Shown: positions 33,542 to 42,474, counted from the first letter of the stretch. The stretch is 64,000 nt of DNA from an uncultured Poribacteria bacterium (GCA_951813545.1 OX638352.1:2806835-2870834), one strand, 5' to 3'. The notes: generated from the letters alone by a model not told the origin. Numbers and translations are program-made.

Positions 33542-33928
33542 CTACACTTCGGAGTCGTCTTCTGTCTGCTGGGTAGGTGCTGCATCCGGTGCATCATTCT
33601 CTGCACTAAAGGCGATTTCATCACCGGTATCTGTTGTACTTTCATTTGATGCAGCAAGGACATCCATTAGATTTTCAAGCCGCTCCCGGACATCTGCTCG
33701 TTCTTGTGAAGTATTTGACCGTTCTGATTCAAGTTCCGCTTTAAGATCACTGTTAAGGTCTTCAAGTTCTTGAATCTGCGCATCGCGCTGTAATACATCA
33801 CTATTAAGCCGGGCAATTTCAGCCTCAAGATCCAATTTCTCTGCTCTCAACTGTTGAACAGTTGAAATCGCAAGTTCTACATGCTCTTCCAGAAGCGATA
33901 CAATACTTTGTTCAAATGATTCAGACAT
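33542..33928 (-). CDS. Coiled-coil protein of unknown function
   Basis: The 128-residue protein is one long coiled coil (about residues 5-95) with heptads such as LLEEHVELAISTVQQLRAEKLDLEAEIARL. It ends in an acidic, disordered-looking tail rich in Ser, Asp and Glu. I start it at 33928, where GGAGG lies 8 bases upstream; a TTG at 33943 is less convincing. It resembles ZapB-type or ZapA-associated coiled-coil proteins in shape only, and low complexity makes any homology claim unsafe. It lies 28 bases downstream of the OGG1-like gene and 50 bases upstream of the glycosyltransferase gene, all on the minus strand, so cotranscription is likely. Confidence 0.7.
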   Translation of the reverse strand: MSESFEQSIVSLLEEHVELAISTVQQLRAEKLDLEAEIARLNSDVLQRDAQIQELEDLNSDLKAELESERSNTSQERADVRERLENLMDVLAASNESTTDTGDEIAFSAENDAPDAAPTQQTEDDSEV

Positions 33929-33956
33929 ACCTAATTCCTCCAAGGTAGTTTGTTTA

Positions 33957-34877
33957 TTAATTCAAAGGAGATTTGCGATTTTTCATCGCGGTACCAACAT
34001 CTGCTTCAATAAGGGACAAGTGCTCAGCGTCAGCCCAATCTGGACACTCATGAACGTAGTGAAAAAGGTACTGCTGCGCGTACCCGACACCTTCCGCGAA
34101 ATAGGCGTGCGCGAATTCGCGTATCTCATGATGCGTAGCACGCCGACGCAGATAAAGGGTTTCAAAGATCCGCTTTATCCAGACATCAATCGGTAGTGCT
34201 GTAAGATGTCCAAGCGAAAATAGACAGATACAATCGGCGACCTTTTCACCAATGCCGTTCCGACGCATTAATTCATGTTTTGCTTCAAGGTAGGGCATCT
34301 GCTTCACCGACGTGAGTACGAGCTCACCACTAGCAACCGCTTGTGCAGTGTCTCGAAGGTAGTTCGCTCGGTAGCCGGTACCGCATGCGAGGAGTTCATC
34401 CTCTGTTGTTGTTGCAAGGACATCCGGAGTCGGAAAACTGTAATCTACATAATCAGCGAGCGTTAATTGTTCACCGAAACGTTCGGAGAGTCGGCGGATA
34501 ATCCCACGAATCCGAGATACATTGTTGTTCTGAGACAAGATGAAAGATGCCACCGTTTCCCAAAGTTCTTGGTTCAGAATGCGCATTCCCCAAAGTTTCT
34601 CAATCGCTCGATGCATATAGGCATCGTTGTCAACTTCAGCAAGGACCTTTGGAACATCGCGATCAATATCGAGATAGTGTCGGAGAAATGGCACAAAAAT
34701 GGTCTCATCTTCGGTGGCAGAACTCTCGACACACAAGGTAGTCCCCACTTGATAAATTTTGAGGATACGTCCCTTCACGACTCCGTAGTAAGCGTCGTCT
34801 ACTCGGGTCCATCGAAACGACTGTCCCGATTCTAAGGTATATTTCAAACTGAAATTCGTTACATTCCGAATCCGCAT
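33957..34877 (-). CDS. 8-oxoguanine DNA glycosylase/AP lyase (OGG1-like)
   Basis: The 306-residue protein has the OGG1 arrangement. The N-terminal beta domain has FSLKYTLESGQSFRW, followed by ETVASFILSQNNNVSRIRGIIRRL and the helix-hairpin-helix GPD motif LMRRNGIGEKVADCICLFSLGHLTALPIDVWIKRI. The Lys in IGEKVADC is the expected Schiff-base nucleophile and the Asp in PIDVW the catalytic acid. It removes 8-oxoguanine from oxidised DNA and nicks the strand. I start it at the ATG at 34877 (MRIRNVTNF) because that is where family homology begins; the longer frame to 34964 adds an unrelated hydrophobic stretch. It is followed by the coiled-coil gene. Confidence 0.88.
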   Translation of the reverse strand: MRIRNVTNFSLKYTLESGQSFRWTRVDDAYYGVVKGRILKIYQVGTTLCVESSATEDETIFVPFLRHYLDIDRDVPKVLAEVDNDAYMHRAIEKLWGMRILNQELWETVASFILSQNNNVSRIRGIIRRLSERFGEQLTLADYVDYSFPTPDVLATTTEDELLACGTGYRANYLRDTAQAVASGELVLTSVKQMPYLEAKHELMRRNGIGEKVADCICLFSLGHLTALPIDVWIKRIFETLYLRRRATHHEIREFAHAYFAEGVGYAQQYLFHYVHECPDWADAEHLSLIEADVGTAMKNRKSPLN

Positions 34878-35138
34878 TGTGTCTTGCCAGGTTTCAGTGA
34901 GGGCTTGCAAGCGACACCCTTGATATTTGCTAATTAGTATATAGTATATTTGAAAAATTAGCAAATTTTTATTATGAATCCTTCAAAGTCCATTTCTAGC
35001 GACGTGGTGTGTGATTGCAATACGCTCCTCTATAAAGATATTTCGTTTTCAACTTCCGCTGTGTGTTAGCCGTGAAACTGCACGTCCTATCGGACATTAT
35101 CACGTTTCTCTCCGAGAGTTGGCGGGTTTACTACAATT

Positions 35139-35167
35139 TGACATTCGTTCTGTTTGTGTGTATAATA
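35139..35167 (+). promoter_or_regulatory. Consensus promoter for the PpiD/SurA-like gene
   Basis: TTGACA at 35139-35144 and TATAAT at 35162-35167 are 17 bases apart, about 67 bases before the start codon. Confidence 0.8.
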
Positions 35168-35233
35168 TTAAAGATACCTCTTCATAACATGAGAATCTGT
35201 TAATAGAAACCAAAGAGGAGACACCTTTAAAAC

Positions 35234-37198
35234 ATGATTATCTTTCTACGCGAGAAATTTATTGCGCAACTCTTTATGTGGGTAATTGCCATTGTGTTCT
35301 TAGTGGGGACCGTGTTCCTCTACAGCAACACGCGGGGCGGAGGTGAAGGTCCGGAGGGAGAAGTCGTACTCAGGATTAACAATACAGAAGTTAAACGCGG
35401 AGAGTTTGAAAACGCTGTTGCCAATGCGATAGAATCTCAAAGACGGAGCCAACAAAGGTTCGGTCCCGCACCTGACCGAGAGCAAACGCAAAAGTCGGTA
35501 ATTGATCGTTGGGTACAACAAACTATTCTCGGCAGCGTAGATATCGGCAACGCAGAAATAGAGCGCTATATACGGAGTGATGCAAGCCGAGTCAACCAGT
35601 ACAACCTTTATCAACAATACGGAGCGGTAGACCTCTATACAGAGAATGTTCGTTTGCAACTTAGCTCCACCGCACTTCGGGACAGTGTTCAAGCCCTTGA
35701 GTTAGTAACTGATACCGAAGCCGAACAAGCATATCGACTTGAATCAGATAAGGCGAAAGTCAAGTTTATTGAATTTAAGCATAGTGATTATAGCCCGACG
35801 GTTGAAATTGACGAGGCGGAAGCAGAAGCATACTTCGAGGAAAACGAAAACAATTACAAAGCAGAAGAACAGATAAATGTAAAATTTATTAAGGTGAACC
35901 CTGCTGATTTCGTTTCAGATGAAGAGGTTATGGCGTATTACGAGGAGAATCAAGCTGAGTTTACAACACTAGAGGCGGTCAAAGCACGCCACATCTTAAA
36001 AAAGTTCCCTGACAACGCAACCGACGAACAGAAGTCGGAAACCAAAACCGCTGCGGAAGAACTCCTTAAAACCATCAACGCGGAACTCGCAGCAGGGGCG
36101 GATTTCGCCGAACTTGCGAAAACGCATTCGGAAGGTCCCTCCGGTGCCCAAGGTGGTGCATTGAGGGGTAGAAACCCAAAACTTCCACCCGGCGACTACT
36201 TCACGCGTGGCGAGATGGTGAAACCCTTTGAAGAGGCTACTTTTGATACACTGGAACCGGGAGAAGTCAGCGGTTTAGTTGAAACGGATTTTGGGTATCA
36301 CATCATTAAATTAGAAGAGAAGAAGGCACCAGAAGTCCAACCGTTCGCTCAGGTTCAATACGATATTCAACAAAAACTCGTTCAAGTCAGTGGCGTTGAC
36401 GAGGCGAAAAGAATCGCGGACGACCTTTTGTTTGAGATTGAGATTCAGGATTATGACGCGGCACTCGCACTTGAAAGATATAAAGATCTCTCACTCACTG
36501 CCTTAGAAACTGGACTCTTCAGCCGAGATGCCACAACTATTCCACAGATTGGCGCGAGATGGGGATATCAGGGGTTAATCGAAGACCTCTTCGATACAGA
36601 AGTGAATGTTATAAAGGTAATTGATGCGAAAAAATCAAGCGGAGAACAGGTAGAAGCCTATTTTGTCGCTACTATCCTTGAGAAGAAACCGGCAGCTGTC
36701 CCACCTTTCTCGGAAATCAAAGCAGCGGTTATTGAGGATCTGAAGACGGAAAAGGCGAAGACACTTGCTCTGGCAGACGCGCAAAACCTTTTCAACCAAA
36801 AGGTTGATGTTGCGTCGCTGGATGCTTTGCTTGAAAAGTATAAAGCACCCGAAGGGTTAGCGGCAGACAGACTCTCCATCCAAGAAAGTAATCTGTTCGC
36901 GTTGAGTCCGAGCAACGACTACATCGCTGGTATGGGAAATTCGGCGGAAACCATGTTCGCGGCGTTTCGTCTGAAAGTAGATGACATCGGAGGCCCCTTC
37001 AAAGGCAATACTGCTGTCTACATCGTTCAACTTGTTGAGCGTGAGGAACCGGATGTAGAAACATTTGAAACGGATCCAGCCGAAAAAACTCGACACCGTC
37101 AAGCACTCATTCAGGCGAAAAAACGAGAGGCATATTTGAATTGGTTCGCCGCACGCAAAAAGGCGAGCGAACTCTGGATACATCCAGATTACCGTTAG
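35234..37198 (+). CDS. Membrane-anchored peptidyl-prolyl isomerase (PpiD/SurA-like)
   Basis: The 654-residue protein has one N-terminal membrane helix (FMWVIAIVFLVGTVFLY, about residues 14-30) and a SurA/PpiD-type N-terminal domain with RINNTEVKRGEFENAV. A parvulin domain spans residues 249-362, with VKARHILKKFPD, ADFAELAKTHSEGPSGAQGGALRG and FGYHIIKLEEKK, and a long C-terminal region follows. PpiD-type proteins sit at the outer face of the inner membrane and help fold proteins leaving SecYEG. The parvulin core residues are present, so proline isomerase activity is plausible. A consensus promoter lies at 35139-35167 and an AGGAG site precedes the ATG. No operon partner is visible, as the next gene is convergent. 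Confidence 0.88.
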   Translation: MIIFLREKFIAQLFMWVIAIVFLVGTVFLYSNTRGGGEGPEGEVVLRINNTEVKRGEFENAVANAIESQRRSQQRFGPAPDREQTQKSVIDRWVQQTILGSVDIGNAEIERYIRSDASRVNQYNLYQQYGAVDLYTENVRLQLSSTALRDSVQALELVTDTEAEQAYRLESDKAKVKFIEFKHSDYSPTVEIDEAEAEAYFEENENNYKAEEQINVKFIKVNPADFVSDEEVMAYYEENQAEFTTLEAVKARHILKKFPDNATDEQKSETKTAAEELLKTINAELAAGADFAELAKTHSEGPSGAQGGALRGRNPKLPPGDYFTRGEMVKPFEEATFDTLEPGEVSGLVETDFGYHIIKLEEKKAPEVQPFAQVQYDIQQKLVQVSGVDEAKRIADDLLFEIEIQDYDAALALERYKDLSLTALETGLFSRDATTIPQIGARWGYQGLIEDLFDTEVNVIKVIDAKKSSGEQVEAYFVATILEKKPAAVPPFSEIKAAVIEDLKTEKAKTLALADAQNLFNQKVDVASLDALLEKYKAPEGLAADRLSIQESNLFALSPSNDYIAGMGNSAETMFAAFRLKVDDIGGPFKGNTAVYIVQLVEREEPDVETFETDPAEKTRHRQALIQAKKREAYLNWFAARKKASELWIHPDYR

Positions 37199-37326
37199 AC
37201 ATCCCAGTATGTAGACAGTTCAATGAACTGCAGACACAAAAATGTCCCTCCGCTCGGTAAGGGACCTATCCGTTACTGGGGAAACTGAGGTTTACTAACT
37301 TTACCAGTCTTACTGTGAAATAGATG

Positions 37327-37348
37327 GGCGAGGTTTTCCAACCTCGCC
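37327..37348. repeat. Short palindrome GGCGAGGTT...AACCTCGCC
   Basis: A 9-base inverted repeat with a 4-base loop lies in the 220-base gap between two convergent genes. It is related to the palindrome at 2744-2767. Nearby GTCCCT...AGGGAC (37246-37264) may form a second hairpin. Confidence 0.7.
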
Positions 37349-37418
37349 ATTTCTGTCCAACAAAAGACCACAAAACACTTATTAGCTCAACCTATATACT
37401 TAATAAATTGAACTCACG

Positions 37419-38864
37419 TCATAAATAAGGATAGGTGGCATCGGGTTGATAGTTCGGCAACAAGGCATCATGCGTTTGTCCGGCTATGAGATTTGTGCCG
37501 TTTGTGAAGCCTTCCGGACGATGGCGGAGAAACTCGATCAGGCGATTTCGCCAAGGGGTTAGGAGGGTTTCAGCCTCGTTCAGGTTTGCCAGGTCGTGTG
37601 TTTCGTGCGGATCGTCCTGCAGATTGAAGAGATGTTCCCGACCGGTTTGGGAATACCATATATACTTATGATGTCCGTCGGTCACATAGTGGTTACCATG
37701 ACTGTAATCGTAACAGCCGGAGTGCTCGCCATGCAGACATTCTCGCACTCGCTCAGTATCCTCTCTCATGATGGGCAGTAGGCTTTTACCGGTACAGGTG
37801 TTAGGAATTTCGATCCGAGCCGCGTCCAGAATAGTAGGCATGATGTCCTGCAAACCGACAGGACTTTGACAGACGGATTCTTTCGGATAGCCCCATTTCA
37901 TTGGTGCCCGCATCAGAAAAGGCACTCGGGCTGAGGCTTCGTAGGGCCAGGTTTTGCGGTACAAGTTGTGATCCCCTAACATTTCACCGTGGTCAGAAGT
38001 GAAAATGACCAGACAGTCGTTCAACCCGCCCATGGACTGAATCAGACGACCGATCTGATCGTCGATGAAATTAATCATCCCGTAATAGGCAGCACGAGCA
38101 CAGCGCATATCATAGTCGTCGAGACAGATTTCCCAAGCGTTTGGATCCAATCCCTTCTGTGCTCCGTCGAATTCGGGTGCCCAGTCACCGACGACGGGTG
38201 ATGGGAGATCCCGCTGGATGTAACGCTGATAATAGTGAGCCGGTGGTGTCAATGGCGGATGTGGATCGATAAAAGAGATGTTGAGGAAAAAGGGCACCGT
38301 CGTGTCCCGTTTTTGCAAAAAGTTGAGGGAGCGGTCGATACACCAGAAGGTGTGCATCTGTTCTTCGGGCAGATGATGCGGGCGACCAACCCATCCATTG
38401 GCGGAGATACCGTGTGCTACACCCGGATGAACGTCGTTGCGGTGATGGTATTGCTGCAACCAGTCGACGTAGTCGTTATTATTTCCTCGTGTAGAATCAG
38501 CCAGCTGAAGGTGGTCGAAACCGTATCGTTTACGGGGTGGGTCCAGGTGCAGTTTGCCAATCATCTCGGTTTGATAACCGGCTGTAGACAATTCACCTGC
38601 CAAGGTATGCGGTGGGTTCCACTGCGCTCCTTTAAATCCAACCCCACCATTAGCTGCTGGTGCGGTACCGGTCATCAGACTGCGCCGAGCGGGAATGCAA
38701 CTCGGGCATTCAGCGTATCCACGGCGAAAATGTGTGCCGGTGCGACCGATCCAATCTAAATTTGGTGTCTGTAGGCAGTCGGGACCGTCAGGATCCAAGC
38801 CTAGGCAGTCGCCACGTTGCTGGTCAGTGGTGATTAGAAGGATGTTGGGACGAGTATCAGGCAT
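37419..38864 (-). CDS. Sulfatase (type I, arylsulfatase/choline sulfatase-like)
   Basis: The 481-residue protein is a formylglycine-dependent sulfatase. RPNILLITTDQQRGDCLG gives the first metal aspartates, and CIPAR (Cys56 to Arg60) is the C-x-P-x-R signature whose Cys is converted to formylglycine. IFTSDHGEMLGDHNLYRKTWPYEASARVPFLM provides further metal and sulfate residues. It would remove sulfate esters from sugars, sterols or aromatics. There is no signal peptide, so a cytosolic location is suggested, unlike many polysaccharide sulfatases. No maturase is nearby; as the residue is Cys, either an FGE-type or a radical SAM enzyme could modify it. Divergence of the Asp-Glu side loops leaves the substrate open. 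Confidence 0.9.
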   Translation of the reverse strand: MPDTRPNILLITTDQQRGDCLGLDPDGPDCLQTPNLDWIGRTGTHFRRGYAECPSCIPARRSLMTGTAPAANGGVGFKGAQWNPPHTLAGELSTAGYQTEMIGKLHLDPPRKRYGFDHLQLADSTRGNNNDYVDWLQQYHHRNDVHPGVAHGISANGWVGRPHHLPEEQMHTFWCIDRSLNFLQKRDTTVPFFLNISFIDPHPPLTPPAHYYQRYIQRDLPSPVVGDWAPEFDGAQKGLDPNAWEICLDDYDMRCARAAYYGMINFIDDQIGRLIQSMGGLNDCLVIFTSDHGEMLGDHNLYRKTWPYEASARVPFLMRAPMKWGYPKESVCQSPVGLQDIMPTILDAARIEIPNTCTGKSLLPIMREDTERVRECLHGEHSGCYDYSHGNHYVTDGHHKYIWYSQTGREHLFNLQDDPHETHDLANLNEAETLLTPWRNRLIEFLRHRPEGFTNGTNLIAGQTHDALLPNYQPDATYPYL

Positions 38865-38933
38865 CTCAAACTCTGGGTGGGAAACCCCAACCTGATGGTT
38901 GACACCATGTCGGGTTGAAGGCTCCAGTGCTAA

Positions 38934-40001
38934 TTAATTAAGGAGTTCGTAGAAAAAATTGCGGCGTTTGGGAATATATCCGAGTTCTGCTATAGTTCGC
39001 TCAATTTCCTCGATCGGCATGCAGTAGACCGTTCCTGCTTTACTGACAACATTCTCCTCGATCATCGTGCCACCCATGTCATTCGCGCCGAACTTAAGTG
39101 ATAATTGTCCGATCTTCGGACCTTGGGTTACCCATGAGGATTGAAAGTTATCGAAGTTGTCTAAAAATAATCGGGAGATCGCAAGCGTTTTGAGATACTC
39201 AAAACTCCCCGCAGGTGGTATATGATCCATACGGGTGTTGGCGGGTTGCAATGACCAGCAGATAAAAGCCGTAAATCCGCCTGTCTCATCTTGCAAGTCG
39301 CGCAGCCTAACGAGATGCTCAACACGTTCGGCGTAACTTTCTACATGTCCGTACATCATCGTCGCACTCGACTTGAGTCCAACAAGATGTCCTTGGCGCA
39401 TGACTTCCAACCACTCGTCGGCGGTGCACTTCTTAGGGCTGATTTCATTGCGTGCATGCTCAGTGAGAATCTCGGCACCACCACCGGGAATTGAATCAAG
39501 TCCAGCATCTTGTAAGCGGATAAGCATCTCTCGCAACGACATACGGTTTATCTTAGCAAACCAATCCAACTCCGGTGGGGAAAATCCATGGATATGGATA
39601 GGGTAATTCGCTTTAATCCAACGGAGAAGATCTTCGTACCAGTCGAGTTTGAGTTTCGGGTGCAGACCTCCCTGCATCAAAATCAACTCACCACCAAGAT
39701 TGAGTGTTTCCTGTATTTTTTTCCCCAGTTCTTCGCGTTCCATAACGTAAGCATCGGGATCCCGACGATGGCGGTAAAAAGCACAGAAATCGCAATCAAC
39801 ATAACACCAATTGGTATAGTTGATATTTCGGTCAACAATGTAAGTGACATGGCCTTCCGGGTGTTTCCGTTGACGGATGACATCCGCAGCGTGTCCCAAG
39901 GCAAGCAGATCGTGGCTCTTGAAAAGCGTCAGGCAGTCGTCAAAGTCTAACCGTTTCCCGGCAAAGGATTTTTCGAGAATAGGTTGGATATTTGTGTCCA
40001 T
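38934..40001 (-). CDS. mqnC: Cyclic dehypoxanthinyl futalosine synthase (radical SAM)
   Basis: The 355-residue protein is a radical SAM enzyme with the Fe-S motif CYVDCDFC (Cys66, Cys70, Cys73). It also has GGELILMQGGLHP, IPGGGAEILTEHAR and FGANDMGGTMIEENV, matching MqnC of the futalosine menaquinone pathway. MqnC cyclises dehypoxanthine futalosine to the cyclic intermediate on the way to 1,4-dihydroxy-6-naphthoate. MqnE is the closest relative; the DRNINYTNWCYVDCDFCAFYR segment and length favour MqnC. AAGGA lies upstream of the ATG. No other mqn gene is in the window, so the pathway is dispersed. It implies menaquinone respiration, consistent with the quinone-dependent enzymes here. Confidence 0.9.
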   Translation of the reverse strand: MDTNIQPILEKSFAGKRLDFDDCLTLFKSHDLLALGHAADVIRQRKHPEGHVTYIVDRNINYTNWCYVDCDFCAFYRHRRDPDAYVMEREELGKKIQETLNLGGELILMQGGLHPKLKLDWYEDLLRWIKANYPIHIHGFSPPELDWFAKINRMSLREMLIRLQDAGLDSIPGGGAEILTEHARNEISPKKCTADEWLEVMRQGHLVGLKSSATMMYGHVESYAERVEHLVRLRDLQDETGGFTAFICWSLQPANTRMDHIPPAGSFEYLKTLAISRLFLDNFDNFQSSWVTQGPKIGQLSLKFGANDMGGTMIEENVVSKAGTVYCMPIEEIERTIAELGYIPKRRNFFYELLN

Positions 40002-40104
40002 TTACAAGTTTCCTTAAGGAGTTTGTCTAAAGCAGGCATCAATTTGATGCTCCAATTCTAACACGTTAAAATTTGTTTGTCAACTTTTCTCTTAAATTTT
40101 TAAT

Positions 40105-40132
40105 TTGACTTTCAGAGAAAATTAAGTATAAT
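40105..40132 (+). promoter_or_regulatory. Predicted promoter for rpoZ
   Basis: TTGACT at 40105-40110 and TATAAT at 40127-40132 are 16 bases apart. A second TATAAT overlaps at 40133-40138. The start codon is at 40179. Confidence 0.7.
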
Positions 40133-40178
40133 TATAATACGCTTGATCTGAACCTGTATTTTAATGAGGAGGAACGAA

Positions 40179-40523
40179 ATGAGTGAAGTGATTTACAATG
40201 AGGACTTAGTGAAACGGGTGCCGAATAAATACCTTGCAGTAAACGTTGCTGCGAAGCGCGCGAGAGATATAAATGCAAACGGTTTGCCTATCGCACCTTC
40301 AAACGCTTCAGAGAAAAAAAAGAAACCCGTTGCCGTTGCCACACAGGAATTGGTTGACGGTAAACTTCACTTTGAGAGGAACGAAGCCAAAACACCGGTT
40401 CCGAATACACCGTCAATTTTCACCGACTCACAGGACTCAGACGACGGGAGTGATATATTCGACGAAGAACTTCTCACACGCGAAAACGAGACTGAGGTAG
40501 AGGAACGCGAAGAAGGGCTTTAG
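40179..40523 (+). CDS. rpoZ: RNA polymerase omega subunit
   Basis: The 114-residue protein begins MSEVIYNEDLVKRVPNKYLAVNVAAKRARDIN, which matches RpoZ with the conserved NKYLxVxVAAKRARxIN helix. The conserved end of the core, VATQELVDGKLHF, follows. Omega helps fold and assemble the beta' subunit. The C-terminal 45 residues are acidic and low in complexity, a common feature of omega tails. AGGAGG is well placed before the ATG at 40179, so I prefer it to the upstream ATG at 40164, which the ribosome site overlaps. It has its own promoter at 40105-40132 and precedes a tRNA and ribosomal-protein block. A Lys-rich insertion (EKKKKP) lies between the two conserved parts. Confidence 0.88.
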   Translation: MSEVIYNEDLVKRVPNKYLAVNVAAKRARDINANGLPIAPSNASEKKKKPVAVATQELVDGKLHFERNEAKTPVPNTPSIFTDSQDSDDGSDIFDEELLTRENETEVEEREEGL

Positions 40524-40591
40524 ATCTCGTTAGTTAACGGCGAAAATTGCTTCTATCAGGACAACCTCTCGCCAGAGAAATCGAAAATCAC

Positions 40592-40620
40592 TTGACAATC
40601 TCCAATAAAGTAGGTATAAT
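40592..40620 (+). promoter_or_regulatory. Consensus promoter for the tRNA cluster
   Basis: TTGACA at 40592-40597 and TATAAT at 40615-40620 with 17 bases between; both hexamers are perfect, 11 bases before tRNA-Thr. Confidence 0.85.
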
Positions 40621-40631
40621 TAAATGTGCTT

Positions 40632-40703
40632 GCTGACGTGGCTCAATGGTAGAGCAAGTGATTTGTAATCACTAGGTTGGAGGTTCGATTCCTCTCGTCA
40701 GCT
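40632..40703 (+). tRNA. tRNA-Thr (anticodon TGT)
   Basis: Acceptor GCTGACG pairs with CGTCAGC, discriminator T. The anticodon loop TTTGTAA gives TGT. The T-arm GGAGGTTCGATTCCTCT is intact; no CCA is encoded. Confidence 0.95.
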
Positions 40704-40712
40704 TTCTATAAT

Positions 40713-40794
40713 GGGGGTATGCTAGAGCGGTCAAATAGGGCAGACTGTAAATCTGTTGGCTATGCCTACGGTGGTTCGAATCCATCTGCCCCCA
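40713..40794 (+). tRNA. tRNA-Tyr (anticodon GTA)
   Basis: Acceptor GGGGGTA pairs with TGCCCCC (one G-T pair), discriminator A. The anticodon loop CTGTAAA gives GTA, and a long variable arm marks the bacterial class II tyrosine tRNA. It lies 9 bases after tRNA-Thr. Confidence 0.93.
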
Positions 40795-40949
40795 TCTGCT
40801 TTTACATTAATTAATTAAAAGTAGCATTGTAGTGGAATCTGATTGACGGATTAACTTAGGGAATAGCTTACGGGTTTCCCAGAGAGCGTCTTGCGGTAAA
40901 TTTCAGGTCACCACGTTTTAGTAATATGCAGCGCTATCCTTCGTATTGT

Positions 40950-41022
40950 GCGGGAGTAGCTCAGCTGGTAGAGCATTGGCCTTCCAAGCCATGCGTCGCG
41001 GGTTCGAATCCCGTCTCCCGCT
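40950..41022 (+). tRNA. tRNA-Gly (anticodon TCC)
   Basis: Acceptor GCGGGAG pairs with CTCCCGC, discriminator T. The anticodon loop CTTCCAA gives TCC. D-arm AGCTCAGCTGGTAGAGC and T-arm GCGGGTTCGAATCCCGT are regular. Confidence 0.95.
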
Positions 41023-41045
41023 TGGTTGGTGGCGTTTTCATTTTT

Positions 41046-41121
<76 letters not shown>

Positions 41122-41145
41122 CTTATCGAAAGTAGAGTATTTATT

Positions 41146-41298
41146 ATGCCGAGAGACATTGTAACATTAGCATGCGATGTATGCAGTCAGCGGAATTATG
41201 TGACAACCCGGAACCGCCGGACGAACCAATCTCGATACGAGCGGAAAAAATACTGTCGGTTCTGTCGAAAGCATACATCCCATAAAGAAACGCGATAA
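41146..41298 (+). CDS. rpmG: 50S ribosomal protein L33
   Basis: The 50-residue protein starts MPRDIVTLACDVCSQRNYVTTRNRR and ends CRFCRKHTSHKETR. Two CxxC pairs (Cys10/Cys13 and Cys37/Cys40) form the zinc site of the C+ form of L33. L33 sits near the E-site of the large subunit. The ATG at 41146 is the family start; the frame open to 41077 runs through tRNA-Thr and is not coding. It lies between tRNA-Thr and tRNA-Trp, and its usual partner tRNA-Trp-secE-nusG follows directly. As a C+ form it is predicted to hold zinc. Confidence 0.95.
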   Translation: MPRDIVTLACDVCSQRNYVTTRNRRTNQSRYERKKYCRFCRKHTSHKETR

Positions 41299-41375
41299 CC
41301 TTTTCATACAATAGTAACGCGGCCAACATCGGGCGAACCGTCAAACAGATGTGTCGTGCCTTATAGGAACCTTGC

Positions 41376-41448
41376 AGGCCAGTAGCTCCAACGGAAGAGC
41401 GTCGGTCTCCAAAACCGAATGTTGGGGGTTCGAATCCCTCCTGGCCTG
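41376..41448 (+). tRNA. tRNA-Trp (anticodon CCA)
   Basis: Acceptor AGGCCAG pairs with CTGGCCT, discriminator G. The anticodon loop CTCCAAA gives CCA. It lies 12 bases before secE, the conserved position. Confidence 0.95.
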
Positions 41449-41460
41449 CCTTTTAATCTT

Positions 41461-41877
41461 ATGATAGCTCGTTTCAAAAACTATATTCAAGGAATTAGTC
41501 AGGAATGGCAGCGGGTGACTAAACCGGACATGAGAGAAGTCCAGGGAAGCACCATTACCGTCATTGTTGCTTCCGCACTGTTAGGTCTTTTCATCGGACT
41601 CGTCGACGGGAACTCCGCTTTCCCAAAATGGGGTAACCCTTTAGGGTGGATTTTTCTGCTCGTTCTTCCAATTGCTGTTTTTTATATCGTGAGAAGTTGG
41701 GAAAACCAGCCACAAAGCACTAGAGAGAGCGAACTTGATAATGGGACAAGCTGGAAAATACTAGCGACAGCAATAGCTTGTATTCCCTTAATTGCCGTAC
41801 TTGTAAGTCAGTACCTCTTGAATAATCCGCTTGAAGGTTTCGGTATGGCTTTTCTCAGGACTCTCTTTATACGTTAA
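41461..41877 (+). CDS. secE: Protein translocase subunit SecE (extended form)
   Basis: The conserved SecE part is at the N-terminus: an amphipathic helix FKNYIQGISQEWQRVTKPDMREVQGST, then a membrane helix ITVIVASALLGLFIGLV (about residues 33-50). This helix clamps SecY. Its place between tRNA-Trp and nusG supports the assignment. At 138 residues it is about twice the minimal length, with two further hydrophobic helices (about 63-79 and 101-117) after the conserved helix. In E. coli the extra helices precede it, so this arrangement is unusual. The usual KVTWP motif reads RVTKP. The ATG at 41461 is chosen; the upstream extension lies within tRNA-Trp. Confidence 0.8.
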   Translation: MIARFKNYIQGISQEWQRVTKPDMREVQGSTITVIVASALLGLFIGLVDGNSAFPKWGNPLGWIFLLVLPIAVFYIVRSWENQPQSTRESELDNGTSWKILATAIACIPLIAVLVSQYLLNNPLEGFGMAFLRTLFIR

Positions 41878-41907
41878 CGACAATGTGACACACTGGTGAA
41901 TCAGAAT

Positions 41908-42474
41908 ATGGATGGATACTGGTACGTTGTTCAGATATACACCGGACATGAGAAGAAGGTTAAACTTAACCTCGACAACATGATTGCGAGGGAAGAGTTA
42001 CAGGACGAAATCTTGCAGGTTAATGTCCCGGAGACCGAAATCGTAGAGGTTAAAGATAGCCAACGGAAAGTTAGTCTTCGGCCCTCTTACCCGGGATACG
42101 TTCTTGTCAATACCACTCATCAACTCGGTCCACATGTTGACAGTCCGATTGGGCAGCGAAGTTGGGCTCTCATACAAGAAACACCGGGAGTCATGAACTT
42201 CTTAGGTCCTACCTCACATCCATCGCCTCTGAGTCCTACTGATGTTGAAGCAATGCTCCAGATGTCAACTGAGGAAGAGGAAACACCGCCAGTACCAGCG
42301 ATGGAATACGAGATAGGTGATAAAGTCAAGGTGATAAACGGTCCGTTTAGCGGGTTCCCGGGCGAAATTGAGGAAATTGACATGGAACACCAACGCTTAC
42401 GCCTCAGCATTTCGCTTTTCGGGCGCTCTACCTCTGTTGATTTGGGCTTACTTGAAGTCGAGGAACTTAACTAG
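41908..42474 (+). CDS. nusG: Transcription termination/antitermination factor NusG
   Basis: The 188-residue protein opens MDGYWYVVQIYTGHEKKVKLNLDNMI, the NGN domain start. It continues with RPSYPGYVLVNT and WALIQETPGVMNFLG, and ends with the KOW domain IGDKVKVINGPFSGFPGEIEEID (about residues 138-160). NusG binds RNA polymerase and couples it to Rho or the ribosome. I prefer the ATG at 41908 over GTG at 41896, because GGTGA then lies 9 bases upstream. It follows secE by 30 bases and precedes rplK, the universal order. The NGN-KOW linker carries an acidic segment (MSTEEEETPPVP) that is slightly long. Confidence 0.93.
   Translation: MDGYWYVVQIYTGHEKKVKLNLDNMIAREELQDEILQVNVPETEIVEVKDSQRKVSLRPSYPGYVLVNTTHQLGPHVDSPIGQRSWALIQETPGVMNFLGPTSHPSPLSPTDVEAMLQMSTEEEETPPVPAMEYEIGDKVKVINGPFSGFPGEIEEIDMEHQRLRLSISLFGRSTSVDLGLLEVEELN

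Noticed and set aside
34878..34964. 29-residue hydrophobic extension of the OGG1-like protein
   Set aside because: Family homology begins at the Met at 34877 and the extension has no ribosome site.
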